Source of the DNA: Aselliscus stoliczkanus
Lineage: Eukaryota > Chordata > Mammalia > Chiroptera > Hipposideridae
Assembly: GCA_033961575.1 (NCBI GenBank)
Contig: CM066727.1
Coordinates: 154,365,434 to 154,429,433, forward strand
Length of the DNA stretch: 64,000 nucleotides
Reading direction: 5' to 3'
Shown here: in pieces, positions 37,101-50,900 of the stretch
Layout of the letters: each line of letters opens with the position of its first letter
How positions within the stretch are numbered: position 1 is the first letter of the stretch
Made by a program: the position numbers and the translations under genes
The notes under the pieces: generated by a model
Database searches by the model: none
What the model was told of the DNA's origin: nothing
What the model saw: the letters and a program-made list of their open reading frames with translations, nothing else

Positions 37101-40100
37101 ACTCTCAAATGTGATAATCTCTGAGATCTCTCTCCAAAGAGGCAAGGAAGGGCTAGTCCTCCCATTTTAACCTGAGGCTGAAAGGCAGATGACTGCCTCC
37201 TCCCCTCATGGCTCTTCAGCTCAATGATAGGAATGTTCTACAGCTGTGCCTCCAGCATGGTAGCCACTGGCCACATCTGAATATCAAGCACTTGAAATGT
37301 AGTGTGACTGAGGGACTGATTTTTTTTTTTTTTTTTAGCTGAGCCATCCTGCCACCTGTTGGCAACTCAACAGCAGCTCAGCTCAGGCTGGGCATCGAAC
37401 TGCTGTTCCTCAGAGTTCAGCTTGCACTCTTGAGCGAGCTCTTAACCAACCGCGCCACTCGGCTGGCCCTGATTTTTAATTTTATCTAATTTTAAGTAAT
37501 TATAATTGAAATATCCACTTGTGGCTACTAGCTACCATCTTGAACAGTGCAGTTCTAGATATTAGAGATGTAGAACCTGCTAAGTACACTATGACTCCAA
37601 CCACAGAACCCCTCTTTGGAGGTTTCAGAAGTAGAAAGAATTTTTCTGGAGCTGCTCTGGTTAAACTGGGAGCTACAGGATCCTGATTTCCTCTCACTCC
37701 ATGGGGTAGCTGAGCCCAAAGTTCCTCTTATACAAGTGCCTGGGCAAAAATTAGCATCCTCCTTAGCTACCTAGGGATCCCTGGATTGTAAGCACTTGGG
37801 TACGTGAGGGCAAGGAGTTAGAGTGGCATGGGAAAAATCTCTACTTAGCCCGAGTCTGAATTCTGTCTGCTAATTCCAGGGGGCACTAGGCTTTGGAGTC
37901 AGACAGACTTGGGCTAGCTCTATGAGGCCAAGCAAATGACTTAACTTTCCAGGACCTCAGGCCAGCATGGCCAAGGAGAAATGTTTTCTCCTCTAAGTTG
38001 TTGACACTATCTTCTTCCAGTCAATGCCCTAACCTTCAAATAAGACAGCTGGTATCTTTGAATTCAACACCTTAAAAATGTTCATTCATGCATCACCTAA
38101 AGAGATCTGTAAGACCACCAGTGGTGGAATGTATATCATATTTTGAGAAACACTAGTTAAGAGAATTGGGGGGGCGGGTGTGTGTAGATATACAAATCTA
38201 AGCAATATTATCTTTTGAGTATCAGGACTAAGAGTTTGGATTTAACAGATAACAAGGCTCAACAAATGTTACCCATGGGCCAGGTTCTGTGCTAGACCTT
38301 CAAAATAAAAAAAGACAGGACAACAGACATAGTTACTGTATTCAGAGCCAATCACAAAGATAAATTAAGGAGTTTTCAATATACTGTTTCAGGATGAATG
38401 TCTCAATATATGGCATTTATTTGCTCTTAAAAGCCTGGCTGAAAAGCAGAGAGACAGTGCATGGGGGGCGGGGGTGTGGAAAGAGAGGAGGATATGTGTG
38501 GCAAAAGTAAAAGAGTAAAATCACCTAGTTTTCTGTCATCTAGAAAAAAAATGTTGTAAAGCCAGAAACACTGTGGGACAAAAAGGAGATATATTACATT
38601 ATATCCTTCTGGTTGAGAGACAATTCTCTATGGGTCTGGCATTTCTATGAGTGTTCTGAGCAGAGGCATTGACAACTTTTGTTCTGGACTATCTTTTCAA
38701 GGATGTTTCTATGGTGAACAGCTTTGGAAGACAAATTAGTATCTCCCTTCAGGGCAAAGCGCAGATCTGTTTGCTGTCCAGAATAATAAAGATAATGTCA
38801 CCCTCAAGGGTAATGGTTGGAAAGGTTTGCTAGAAGTTCTCCTTTGTCATAGATTAATTGACCAAATATGTGTGGGTTTATTTCTGGGCTACTTGATATC
38901 AAACTATACTGCAAGGCTACAGTAATCCAAACAGCATGGTACTGGCATAAAAACAGACACACAGATCAATGGAATTGAAGAGCGCACCCGGGAACAATCC
39001 TCTGCCTCCCCTCCCAGAACATATGGCAACATCTGGGGATTTTTTTGGGTTGTCACATGGAGGGGAGGGAAGTGCTCCTGACATGCTGCTAAACATCCCA
39101 CAATGCAGTCAGTCTCCCACAACAAAAAAATAACAAGTCCAAAATGTCTATAATATTGAGGTTTCTCTAAAACATATTCTTAAGGTAAAAGAAAAGTAAT
39201 TTCAAATAGAAACTTAGACATGTAAGAAGGAACGGAGAGCAGCAAAAGTGATAAATATGAGGGGAATAAAAACCAATGTTTACAGCATAAAATAATTATG
39301 ATGCTTTATGGGATTAACAGAGTGAAAGATAAATTAAGTCCTACCAATGGTAACAAATTAGAAAGAAGAGAAATGGAAATAAATGTTCTAAGGTCGCCAG
39401 ATCATCTCAGAAAACAGTAAAAATATTAATTTGAGGCTTCACTAAGTAGGCATGCTGTAATTAGGATAATCACTAAAATACTGTAATCTAGTTTATGTAC
39501 AGTCCAAATTGAATTAAGTGATGGTGGGATGGAATGAGAAGAAATAATTCAAAAGAAGACAAGAGAAAACGTAACATGGAACATGTCGTCAAAAATTACA
39601 AATTGGGGCCGGCTGAGTGGCTCAGTTGGTTAAGAGCTCGCTCAAGAGTGCGAGCTGAGCTCTGAGCAACAGCAGTTCGATGTCCAGCCTGAGCTGAGTG
39701 GCCGTTGAGCTGCCAACAGGTGGCAGGATGGCTCAGCTAAAAATAAATAAATAAATAAATAAAATAAAAATTCACAAATTAAAGATGGTTAGGTCTAAAC
39801 ACGCACACACACACAGAAATTATGTTAAATATACATGGACAAAAGTTCTGCTGAAAGTCTAGAAGACTACAATGGAATACTATTCAGCTATAAAAAAACC
39901 CCGAAATCTTGTAATTTGCAAAAAACTTGGATGGACCTTGAGGGCGTTATGCTAAGTGAAATAAGAATGGGTATAACTTAAAGAAACTCAGGGGGCAATC
40001 AGGTGGCTCAGCTGGTAAGAGCGCATGCTCGTAACAAGAATGTTGCTGGTTCAACTCCCGCATGGTGGGCTGTGCCCCGCCCGCCCCCAACTAGATTGAA

Positions 40101-43100
40101 AATGGCGACTGGACTTGAGGCTGAGCTGCACCCTCCACAACTAAGACTGAAGGACAACAATTTGACTTGGAGCTGATGGGTCCTGGAAAAAACACACTGT
40201 TCCCCAATAAAGTTTAAAAAACAAAATTAAAAAAAGAAACACTGCCAATTTTGGGCACTTCAACATACACTCTGGTGGTGGTATAAAATTGGCACAGCTG
40301 TGTAAAACCATGGGCAGTTATCTTCTATAACTAAATGTATGCATACCCTATAACCAAGGAATTCATGTGGAGCATAGACATGTACAAGAATGTTCATTAA
40401 GCACAGTCACAATATCTAAAAACTGAGAGGGAAATGTCTGGGAGAAAATCTAGCTATCTGCTGATAACAAGAAATACACCTAAAACATGAGGACACAGAA
40501 AGTTTGAAAGTGCAGGTAAAAAGATGCCATTAAGATACTATCAAATTAAATTAGACTTTAGGATAAAAAGCATTTCTAGAAATAAAGACACAGATAAAAG
40601 GGACAATTCTCCAGGAATATACAATTACAAAATCGACCTTCATTTAATAATATAGCCTCATGACACACACACAATCACACAGCATAAACTGAAGGACCAC
40701 CAGAATCAAGTCCACAATTAAAGGGAAGGTTAATACATTTTTCAGTTACAGAACAAGCAGACAAAAAGTGATAAAGATTATAGGAGATTTAAACAATCCA
40801 ACGAACAAAGTTGATCTAATAAATATATAAGACTCTGCATTCAACAACTGCAGAACATACTTTCAAGTGCTCACTAAACGTTTTTTTTTTTTTTTTTAAT
40901 TTACCAAAGATTCTATGACAGCATAGTTGTATTCCAAATTAGTTCCTGGCTTACTAATTTTGTAGCCAAAATCATACACATTCTATTACTTGATGGGAAG
41001 AGATATCAAAGAACCACACAATTGCTTCTCAAGTAAAAGAAGTACTAAAAATCATATCATTATTTAGAAAAATACACTATGAAAAATTTGAGATACAAAC
41101 TCACTATTTTTTAATGATTTCAGCAAAACTGGAGTCTTAATCTTAAGGACAGAAACTTGTTGGTCTTGGTTCCTCTGAATAGTTGTAAGTGATATAGTGT
41201 GCTAAATTTTCTTCTAAGGCACAATTTTTCTTAGTCCTATTGCCACAAAAGCATCTTATATCAACAGAAAATGCTACTGTGTATACTCGTATTACCTTTG
41301 AAATAACTTGTACTCAAGATCTCCTGGGTTTCCAACATCACATATTTTCAGTAATCTCACCAATCTATCTTTACACATTATAATAGTATTGGGTTGCTGG
41401 AAAAGTCATGACGCGTTTTTGCAATGAAAAACAGAAAAAATACATCATGACTTTTTCGACAACCCAATATTTTACTACGCACTTCAGTCGTATATTAGAA
41501 CATTTAGTCTGTATTTTGGGGAACATTCATCTTGTATCATTTATTGTCATGATGACACCCTCTTATGTTAAGCTCTTCCATAGACACTGGTTAATTTAAA
41601 TTATGAACTCCTTTGGTCTATCTATTCAGTCATATTACTTTATGTAATTTGGGGCTGGAATCTAACAGTTTTATGGGCCAAGTCCAGAGTATTATAGTAC
41701 TACTATAGCACAGTTATTGTAAGATGACATACCTAAATTATTCTAAAATGTCTACTATAGGTAAAATTTTATTTGAGTATATTTGTAAATCATATCTACT
41801 CTCAAATCCCAATAAAGAAATTAGATATTCCGTATAAATACATTTTGTCATACTTTCCCAAACTAAGAGTCATTCCATTTAACAAAATATCTCATTTGAC
41901 ACTATCTGCAAAATAAATGGATAGATGATGAGAAAATCTGCGCTGTTCATAACTCTTAATGTTTTCAAAATGAAAATGATCTTTACAAGCACCCACAGAA
42001 TATTTGCCAAGATACCATCTCCAAGATAATAAAACAAACCTTAACAAACTAAAAAAAATGGTCATCAAACAGAATGTTTTCTGACCATTAATAGAATCAA
42101 TAGAAATCAATTAACAGATGACAGAAACATCTTTAAATACATGAAAACTAAATAACACACTCCTAATTAACCAACAGATCAAAGAGGAAGTCTCAAAAGA
42201 AATATAAAATATACATAGAAGTGAATGAAAATAAAAACACAAATCAAAATTTGTGGGAAGCATCTAAAACAGTGCTGAGAGAATAATTTATAGCAATGAA
42301 TATTTTCATTAACAAAGAGGAAAGATCTCCAATCAATAATATAAATTCCTCCCTTAAGAAACTAGAAAAAGATAAAATAAATTCAAAGTGAGCAGAAGGA
42401 AGGAAATAAACGTAAGAGCAGAAATCAATAAATTAAAAACAGTATGTCAACTATAATTGAATATATATAGTCATGGGAAGTGGAGTATAGAGTGGAGTGG
42501 AGTCAAGGGAATTGTAATAGATATGTATGATATGGGGGGCAGTGGGGTGGCAGATAGGGGGAGAAGGTTGTCACTGTGAGGGGTAAAAAGTGTAACTATT
42601 GACTTTGTTGTAAACCTGAAACTAATTAAATAAATAATTTTTTAAAAATTAATTAATTAATTTAAAACAGGAAAACAACAGAGAAAAACCAATAAAACAA
42701 AAAGCTAGTTCTTTGCGGGACAAAGATCAATAAAATCTATAAACCTCTGGCAAGACTGACAAAGACAAAAAAGAGAAGACCTAGGGCCGACCGAGTGGCG
42801 CGGTAGTTAAGCGCTGGCTTGGGAAGCCAGCGATCCCGGTTCGGGTCCCACATACGAGGCCCAGTGACACTGCCCTCAAAAAAAAAAAAAAAAAAAAAGA
42901 GATGACCTAAATGACCTAAATCATCACCATAAGTAAAGAAACAGGATATCATCATAGATCCCACAGCTATTAAATAGTTAACAAGGCAACATTATGAACA
43001 ACTCTATATTTATAAATTTAACAACTTAGAAGAAATGCAACAATTTCTTGAAAACCACAAATTACCAAAAAACTCAGCCAAGATGAAATAGCCTGAATAG

Positions 43101-46100
43101 CCTTCCCAAAAAAGAAATTTCCAGGCACAGGTTTCACTGCAGTTTTACAAAACATTTAAAGGAGAATGAATCAATATTTTTATACAATCTCTTCTAGAAA
43201 AGAGAAGAGAAAGGAATCCTTTTCAACTTGTTTTATAAGACCAAAGACATTACAAAACAAGAAACCCACAGACCAAGAGTCCCGTGGAAGAGGAGGACGA
43301 CGAGAGGGGGAGGTTGCTGGGCCAGGTTCAGGCTGGTTGCCGCGGGCATCACTCGTTCCTCCATCAGTTCATTGCGACGTAGCCACCCAGGCCTAGGCCC
43401 ACCTGATCCTTGCCGCACCCGGCCTCCAGCAACTGTGGTACATTTATACAATGGAGTATTACTCCGCTATAAAGAATGAAATCGTACCATTTGCAATGAT
43501 ATGGATGGGCCTAGAGAACATTATGTTAAGTGAAATAAGTCAGTCGGAGAAAGACAAATACAATATGTCCTCACTTATATGTGGAATCTGAAAAACTGAA
43601 TGAATGAGCAAAGTAAACAGTCTCATAGATAATAGAGGAAAAACAGGGTTGCTAGTTGGGAGGGGGGTGGGGATGAGGGAAAAGGGGAAGGGATTAGACA
43701 ACATAAATAGGTAACTACAATATTGCCACAGGGGGCTGGCCGAATGGTGCATTGGTTAAGAGCTGGCTTGGGATGCCAGCAGCGCCAGTTTGGATCCCAC
43801 ATATGAGGGCCAGGGACACTGCTTTCTACAGCTAACAACAGCTCCACTTGGAGCTGGGCTGCGAGCCCTGGCGACAGTATAGGCTGCAGCCCCTGCTGCA
43901 GTGGGCTGCCATAGGTGACAGTGAGTGGCCGGCAGCCAGCGTGAGCAGCTGGCAGCCAGAGTGAGCGGCTGGCAGCCAGTGTGAGCTGCCAATAGCCGCG
44001 GTGAGCAACCATCCAGAGGCCAGCGACCAATCTGCCTCATCTGGGAAGAGTGCAATGACGATACCAACATGGGCCAGTGAAGCAACGTCCTCTGCAACTA
44101 GACTGAAGAACAAAAAAGATAGCAATTTGTCTGTTCCCCTTCCTCGATTCCCCAACTCTGTTCTCCTCCCCCAATTCCCCAATAAAATCTTAAAAAAAAA
44201 AAAAAATATTGCCACAGGGACATGAAAGACAGTTCGGGGAATATAATAATGTAAATATTTTGTGGGGTGTCAGATGGTCACATGTCTTGTTAGGGAAACC
44301 ACTTCATGGATGGAGTAGAGGCTTGATCACTGCACTGTATACCTGAAACTGATGTTGTATAATATTGTATGCCAACTGTAATTGAATATATAGATAGTCA
44401 CGGGATGTGGATTATACGGTGGAAGGGAGTCAAAGGAATTGTAATAGATATGTATGATATGGGGGGGAGGAGTGGGGTGGTGAATTGGGGGAGGAGGGTT
44501 GTCATTTTGAGGGGTAAAAAGTGTAACTATTGCACTGTGTTGTACACCTGAAGCTAATTTAAAAAAATGTTTATTTCACAATAAAAAAAAAAGTCAGTGT
44601 AAAATATATTCTGTAACTATTCATTAGCTTTTAATGACTATTTTTGGCAAGGAATTTTGTCCTGTTTGTCAACTTGCAATTGAATTGCTGCATTTTTTTA
44701 AATTAATGACTTCAAGTATGGAAAATTAGGGTATTCAAATGTAAGTACTAACTTGAATTTTTGTAAAGCTGTAATTTTATGTTTGTGTAGTACCAATATG
44801 CTGCCCTAAATGATGGCAATACCTCATTACATTTTCTCTAGTAAAAAGTACTTTATTGCTCTTTTAAAAAAAAAAAAGAAAGAAAGAAAAAGAAAACCAC
44901 AGACCACTATCATGAATGTAGATGCAAAAATCTTCAACAAAATATTAGCGAACAGAATCCAGCAACATATAATGAGCATATACCACCACAGCTAAGTGCT
45001 ACTTCAGGTATGTAAGGCTGGTTCAACTTCTGAAAATCAGTCAATGCAATCCACCACATTAACAGGCCAAAGAAGAAAAAAAACTTATGATCACACCAAC
45101 TGATGCAGAAAAAGCATCTGACAAATCTAACATCATTTCATAAAAAATAAAACAAACCAAAACTCTCCAAAAACTAGGTATACAAGGGAACTTTCTCAAA
45201 CTTACAAAGAGATCTATAAAACACCTACTGCTAACATCAGACTTGATGAAAGAATAAATGCTTTCCCTTTAAAATTGGGAAAAAAAGAAAGGATGTCCAT
45301 TCTCACAACTCTATTCAACACAGTTTTGGAAGTTCTAGCTGGTGCAATAAGGCAAGAAAAAGAAATAAAATATACATACTGGGGTACCAAAAAATGTATA
45401 CACATGACTTATATTCATCTTTTGTTGTTCGTATATATTGAGTATTACAATTTTAATACAGTTTTTTCCTTTCTTCAAATGTGTATACAGGGCCAGGCAA
45501 ATGGCGCGTGGTTAAGAGCTGGCTTGGGACGCCAGCTCTGAGCAGCAGGGCCCTAGTTCGGATCCCACATGAGGGCCAGTGACACTGCCCTCTACAGCTA
45601 AGATGGTGTACAACAGCTCGACCTGGAGCTGGGCTGCCATGAGTCAAGGCAATGGCATAGGCTGCAGTGGGGCTGGCTGGCACCTGGCATGCGCTTTCGT
45701 GAGCTGCCGTGAGTGGCCGTCCAATTGCTGGCAAGCCACTGCCTCACCTGGGAAGAGTGCAATGATAATACCAACATGGGCCAGTGAAGCAATGTCCTCC
45801 ACAACTAGACTGAAGAACAAAAGGACAGCAACTTGTCTGTTTCCCTTCCCCGATCCCCCAATGCTGTTCCCCTACCCCAATTTCCTAGTAAAATCTTTTA
45901 AAAAAAAATGTGCATACATTTTGTGGCATCCTCTGTATATTGGAAAATAAGAAATGAAACCATCTCTACTTACAGATGACATGATTACCCACATAGAAAA
46001 TAAGAATACTAAAAAAAAAAAAAAGGGCTGGCTAAGTGGCACATTGGTTAAGAGCTACTTGGGACGCCAGCTCTGAGCAGCAGGGCCCTGGTTCGGATCC

Positions 46101-47894
46101 CACATGAGGGCCAGTGACACTGTGCCCTCTACAGCTAAGATGTTGAACAACAGCTCCACCTGGAGCTGGGCTGTGTGAGTCCCCGGGGACAGCATAGCTG
46201 CAGCCCCTATTGCAGTGGGCTGCCACAGGCTACAGTGAGTGGCCGGCAGCCCGCATGAGCGGCAGGCAGCTGGTGTGAGTTGCCAAGAGCTGCACTGAGC
46301 GGCCGTCCAGAGGCCGGTGATCAAGCTGCCTCACCCAGGAAGAGCGTAATGACGATACCAACATGGGCCAGTGAAGCAATGTCCTCCACAACTAGACTGA
46401 AGAACAAAAGGACAGCAACTTGTCTGTTCGCTTTCCCCAACTCCCCCAAGCTGTTCTCCTCCCTCAATTCCCCAATTTAAAAAAAAAAAAAATCCATCCT
46501 AGAATTAATATTTGCATTTAGTGCATCTGCATTTCAAATACTAACAAACAACTGAAATTCAAAATCAACACAAGGGCCGGCTGAGTGGCGTGGTGGTTAA
46601 GAGCTGGCTTGGGAAGCCAGCGGCCCTGGTTCGGATCCCACATGTGAGGGCCAATGACACTGCCCTCAAAAAAACAAAAACAAAAAACAAAAAAATACAA
46701 AATCAACACAATATCATTAGAATAGCTCCAAAGAAAATGAAATACTTAGGTATAAGTCTAGCAAAACATATATAGGATCTGTATATTGAAAATGACAAAA
46801 TAATATGAAAGAAATCATAGGAGATTAAATAATTAGAAAGATTTACTGTATTCAAGTATTGGAAGATTCAACAATATGTCAATTCTCCCCAAACTGATCT
46901 ATAGGTTTTGTAAACATAGACAAGCTTATTCTAAAACTTATGTGGAAAGGGAAAGGCCCTAAAATAGCCAAAACAATTTTGAAAAAGAATAAAATGGGAG
47001 GAATCATTTTTCCTGATGTTAAGGCTTACTATTCACAATAATCTAGACAGTGGTGTTGACAGAGGGACAGACATGTAGATCAATGGAACACAATAAAGAA
47101 AACGCATAAATAGACAAATACACCCAACTGATTTCTGACAAAGAGGAAAAAGCAATTCAATGAGAAGGGATACTCTTTTCAACAAATGGTGCTATAGCGG
47201 TTGTGTATCCATAGGCAAAAACAAAAAAAATCTCAAACCTATACAAAAGTTATCTTAAAATGGATCAAGGATTAAATGTAAAATATAAAACTATAAAACT
47301 CTTAGGAAGAAACGTAAGGAAAAAAATCTTTGAAATTTAGGACTAGACAGAGTTCTGAGACACCAAAAGCACAATCCATAAAAGGAAAAATTGACAAATT
47401 GCACTAATCAAAATTTGAAACTTTTGGCTTTGTGAAAGACCCTGTTAAGCAAATAAAAAAGAAAAATTAGGGCCGGCCGAGTGGCGCATTGGTTAAGCGC
47501 TGGTTTTGGGATGCCAGCGGCCCCGGTTCGGATCCCACATGAGGGCCAGTGACACTGCCCTCTACAGCTAACAACAGCTCCACCTGGAGCTGGGCTGTGC
47601 GAGCCCCGGTGATGGTGTGGGCTGCAGCCCCTGCTGCAGTGGGCTGCCATAGGCTGCAGTGAGTGGCCCGCAGCCAGCGTGAGCGGCTGGCAGCCAAGCG
47701 TGAGCTGCCAATAGCCGCGGTGAGCGACATCCAGAGGCCAGTGACCGATCTGCCTCATCCGGGAAGAGCGCAATGACGATACCAACAGTGAAGCAACATC
47801 CTCCGCAACTAAACTGAAGAACAAAAAGACAGCAACTTGTCTGTTCCCCTTCCCCGATTCCCCAACGCTGTTCCCCTCCGCCAATTCCCCAATA

Positions 47895-47981
<87 letters not shown>

Positions 47982-50900
47982 TATATATATATATATATAT
48001 TTCTCTGGTCATCGCCAATGACCATCACAGACAAATTTAAAAAAAAAAAAAAAAGAAAAATTATCCTACTCCCCCGTACCATCCATGCTGGAAACATCCA
48101 AATAAATTCACCTAGATTTCTACCTCACTCTTTATGAGCAGCTGACCACGAATGTCCAAGGCATTAGAGGGAGACTCTCCAGGTAAGGAAGGATTACCAA
48201 AAGCACTGATGTGTGCACACAAATTCTTAGCACATCCCTGGATGAACCTTGGGTTACATTCTCATGTCAAAAATATGAATGGAATGAAGATCAATCTGTT
48301 TTAAAAGTGTTTTGGAGCCAAGCCTATCTGTAATTTCTTCAGCCATCCTCATTTATCCTCATCCTCTGCCTGGAGGCAACAAAGGACCGTGGTGATTGGA
48401 CTCTGGAGTTGTAGTGGACAGTGGACACTACTGACATAACTCCCAGATCCCCTTTTCATTAGTAAAAGACTCATTCATTCCCCAGTTGCTGGAGGACAGC
48501 TGCTGGCACACAGTGTTCCGTTGGGAGCTCTCTTTGGAATTACCTTGCCCCAGAGGTTGCTCACACCCCTTCCCAGGTCTGTCATGATCCATGGCTGTGC
48601 CTGCAGGGATGAAGAGGCCTGGCTGACCCCTTACCCCAATTCTTAAGAGCTATCTCAGCTTCAAAGCTCTCTACAGGGTAGGTTGAAACCTTCATTGCAC
48701 TGAATCACAGTCCAACTTCTCCCTCTGCTCAATCCTGTTTCCTTTCTTTCCCTTCCAAGGGTGGTAATCAATCCCAAAAGGACTCCCTAATAAACCGCCT
48801 GCACGCTGATCTCCAGCTCATTGTCTGCTTCCAGGAAACCCAAACTGTGACAGAAGTCAAACTGATGGAATTCAAATCATATCTGCCTTACTAGCTGTGT
48901 GACCTCTAAAATGGGGATTATAAAAGCAGTGTAGGTTGATATGATGTTTGGAGGCATTAAAACCTGTAATGCTTAGAAATGCACCTGGCACACAATAGAC
49001 GCTCAATTAATATTAGTTGTTACTATCACCATGGTTTTCCACATTCACACATGGTTAATCAAATTTCTTCACAATATGAGAATTACTGGAAGATATGAGC
49101 TGGAAAAGACCTTCAAGGTCACAAGTCTGATGCCCTTAATTTGCAGATGAGAACATCAAAAGTCTAAGTAAGTAACTTAGTCCATGTTCCAAAGACACCA
49201 AGTGACAAAACAAGGCCCAGGGCCAGATCTTTTGACTGTATCTATTGTTCTTTCCACAAAGTCAGACAGCTTCTCAATCTACATATACTTTGTAATTAAA
49301 TGAAATTCAACAAGTATTAAGTCTGCCTTTCACCTTCTTGCCATAAAGTAACCTTGGCTCTCCTAGGAAGAACTGCCTCCCCTGATTTCTCACACCATGA
49401 GGTGGGGGTTTCCTGTGCTCTTCATTGTTACTTCCAGACCACTGTCCCTTCAGATTCCTCCCTGAAAACTCCAAATTTTGAGGCTCACAGCAGCAGTCCA
49501 GGTGGCAGGTGACACATCCCCTCATTTCTTAAAGACTTTTGCACCCTAACCACTATTCTCTCCATACTACTCCTGATACCATTTGTGGTGATTTCAATAT
49601 GCAACATCCAGTATCCTTCCCGGCTCAGGACCTGTTTTTCATATCTCTCCTTCAAAGTTCTGTCTTCTACAATCCTCAGCCACTGACTTCCTCAGCCACC
49701 GACTGTCTCATGCCTTACAGGGTTTCTTTTTTTTTTTTTTACGGAGTTTCTAAACAGGCATTTTGAGCAGGACACTTCTTCCATGTGCAGGAATATCCTG
49801 CTCAATGCAGAACATTTACTGCCCATTAAATGCCACTGGCAACTCCTCCCTCTATATTTGTAGACATCTTAGTACCACTCCAGTGGAGAACCACTTACTT
49901 AAATCTTATCATTATCAATAAATGCACCCCTCCATAATCTCAACTTCAAGGATCCCTCTCTTTGAGTACCACTTATTTTCAACTCACTACGTCTACTATT
50001 TGGACTCTCAACAATTCTTGGACCCCACAGGAAACTATAATCCATTGAGCCTATTATCTTTTTCCTGCTCTTGACTCCATCAAGTCCCCACCTCATTCCT
50101 AATACAGTTTAAATTACATGGTCCAGCATTATATCACATATACCTCCAATGCCCTTTTCTTACTTCACTGTGGCCCCTTGACGAAACGGCGGCCCTGTTA
50201 ACTCATCTACTCTATGCCTGTAACATGCATGCAAGTATCTGAATCTGACTGGAGAAAAACACACAACTAATCTTAATGGTCTCACTTTAAATCCATGATT
50301 AGTAACCTCAAGTAGTCTGTCACTGCTCTCCAGCAATCGTACTTCCTATCCCTAGTCCACATAAGTCTCCTACTGTCCTAGCAGACTACTTCATACTTTT
50401 CTCTTTCCTATCTTCTCAAAACATTTTATTTCACTGAAAAACAAAGACATTATCAAAAAGAAGACTTTCAGGGTATCTCATTCCCAATCTACTCATCTAA
50501 CCTGTATTTTCTTTCTTTTTCTTTTTCTTTTTTTAAGAGGGCAGTGTCACTGGCCCTCATATGTGGGATCCGAACTGGGGCCGCTGGCATCCCAAACCAG
50601 CTCTTAACCACCGTGCCACTCGGCCAGCCCTAACATGTATTTTTTTTTTCTTATTATGATGTACTTGTGCTCATATAAATTTTTCTACTTGTAGACCAAT
50701 TCTCATCTCCTCCCCTCCTTCAGGACATCATCCCAGGATTGTCCTCTCTCGCCTGTATCATCAAATTTTCCTTCTATTGTATCATTCCCACTGGTGTACA
50801 GGTTATTAATTCCTCCCATCTTAAAAAGTAATAATAAAAACAGAACTTCCATAACCTACAACTCCCTCCAGCACTTCTTAGCTCCATTTTGCAGCAAAAC

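Larger units (their letters stand above)
42000..47440 (+). mobile_element. Old L1 (ORF2), interrupted by younger insertions
   Basis: ORF2-type sequence runs in sense from about 42.0 kb (aaacatctttaaatacatga), is broken by L1 pieces at 42441-42658 and 43276-44891, resumes at 44907 (catgaatgtagatgcaaaaatc) and continues through the RT region to about 47.44 kb with five more SINEs. All frames broken. Confidence 0.75.
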
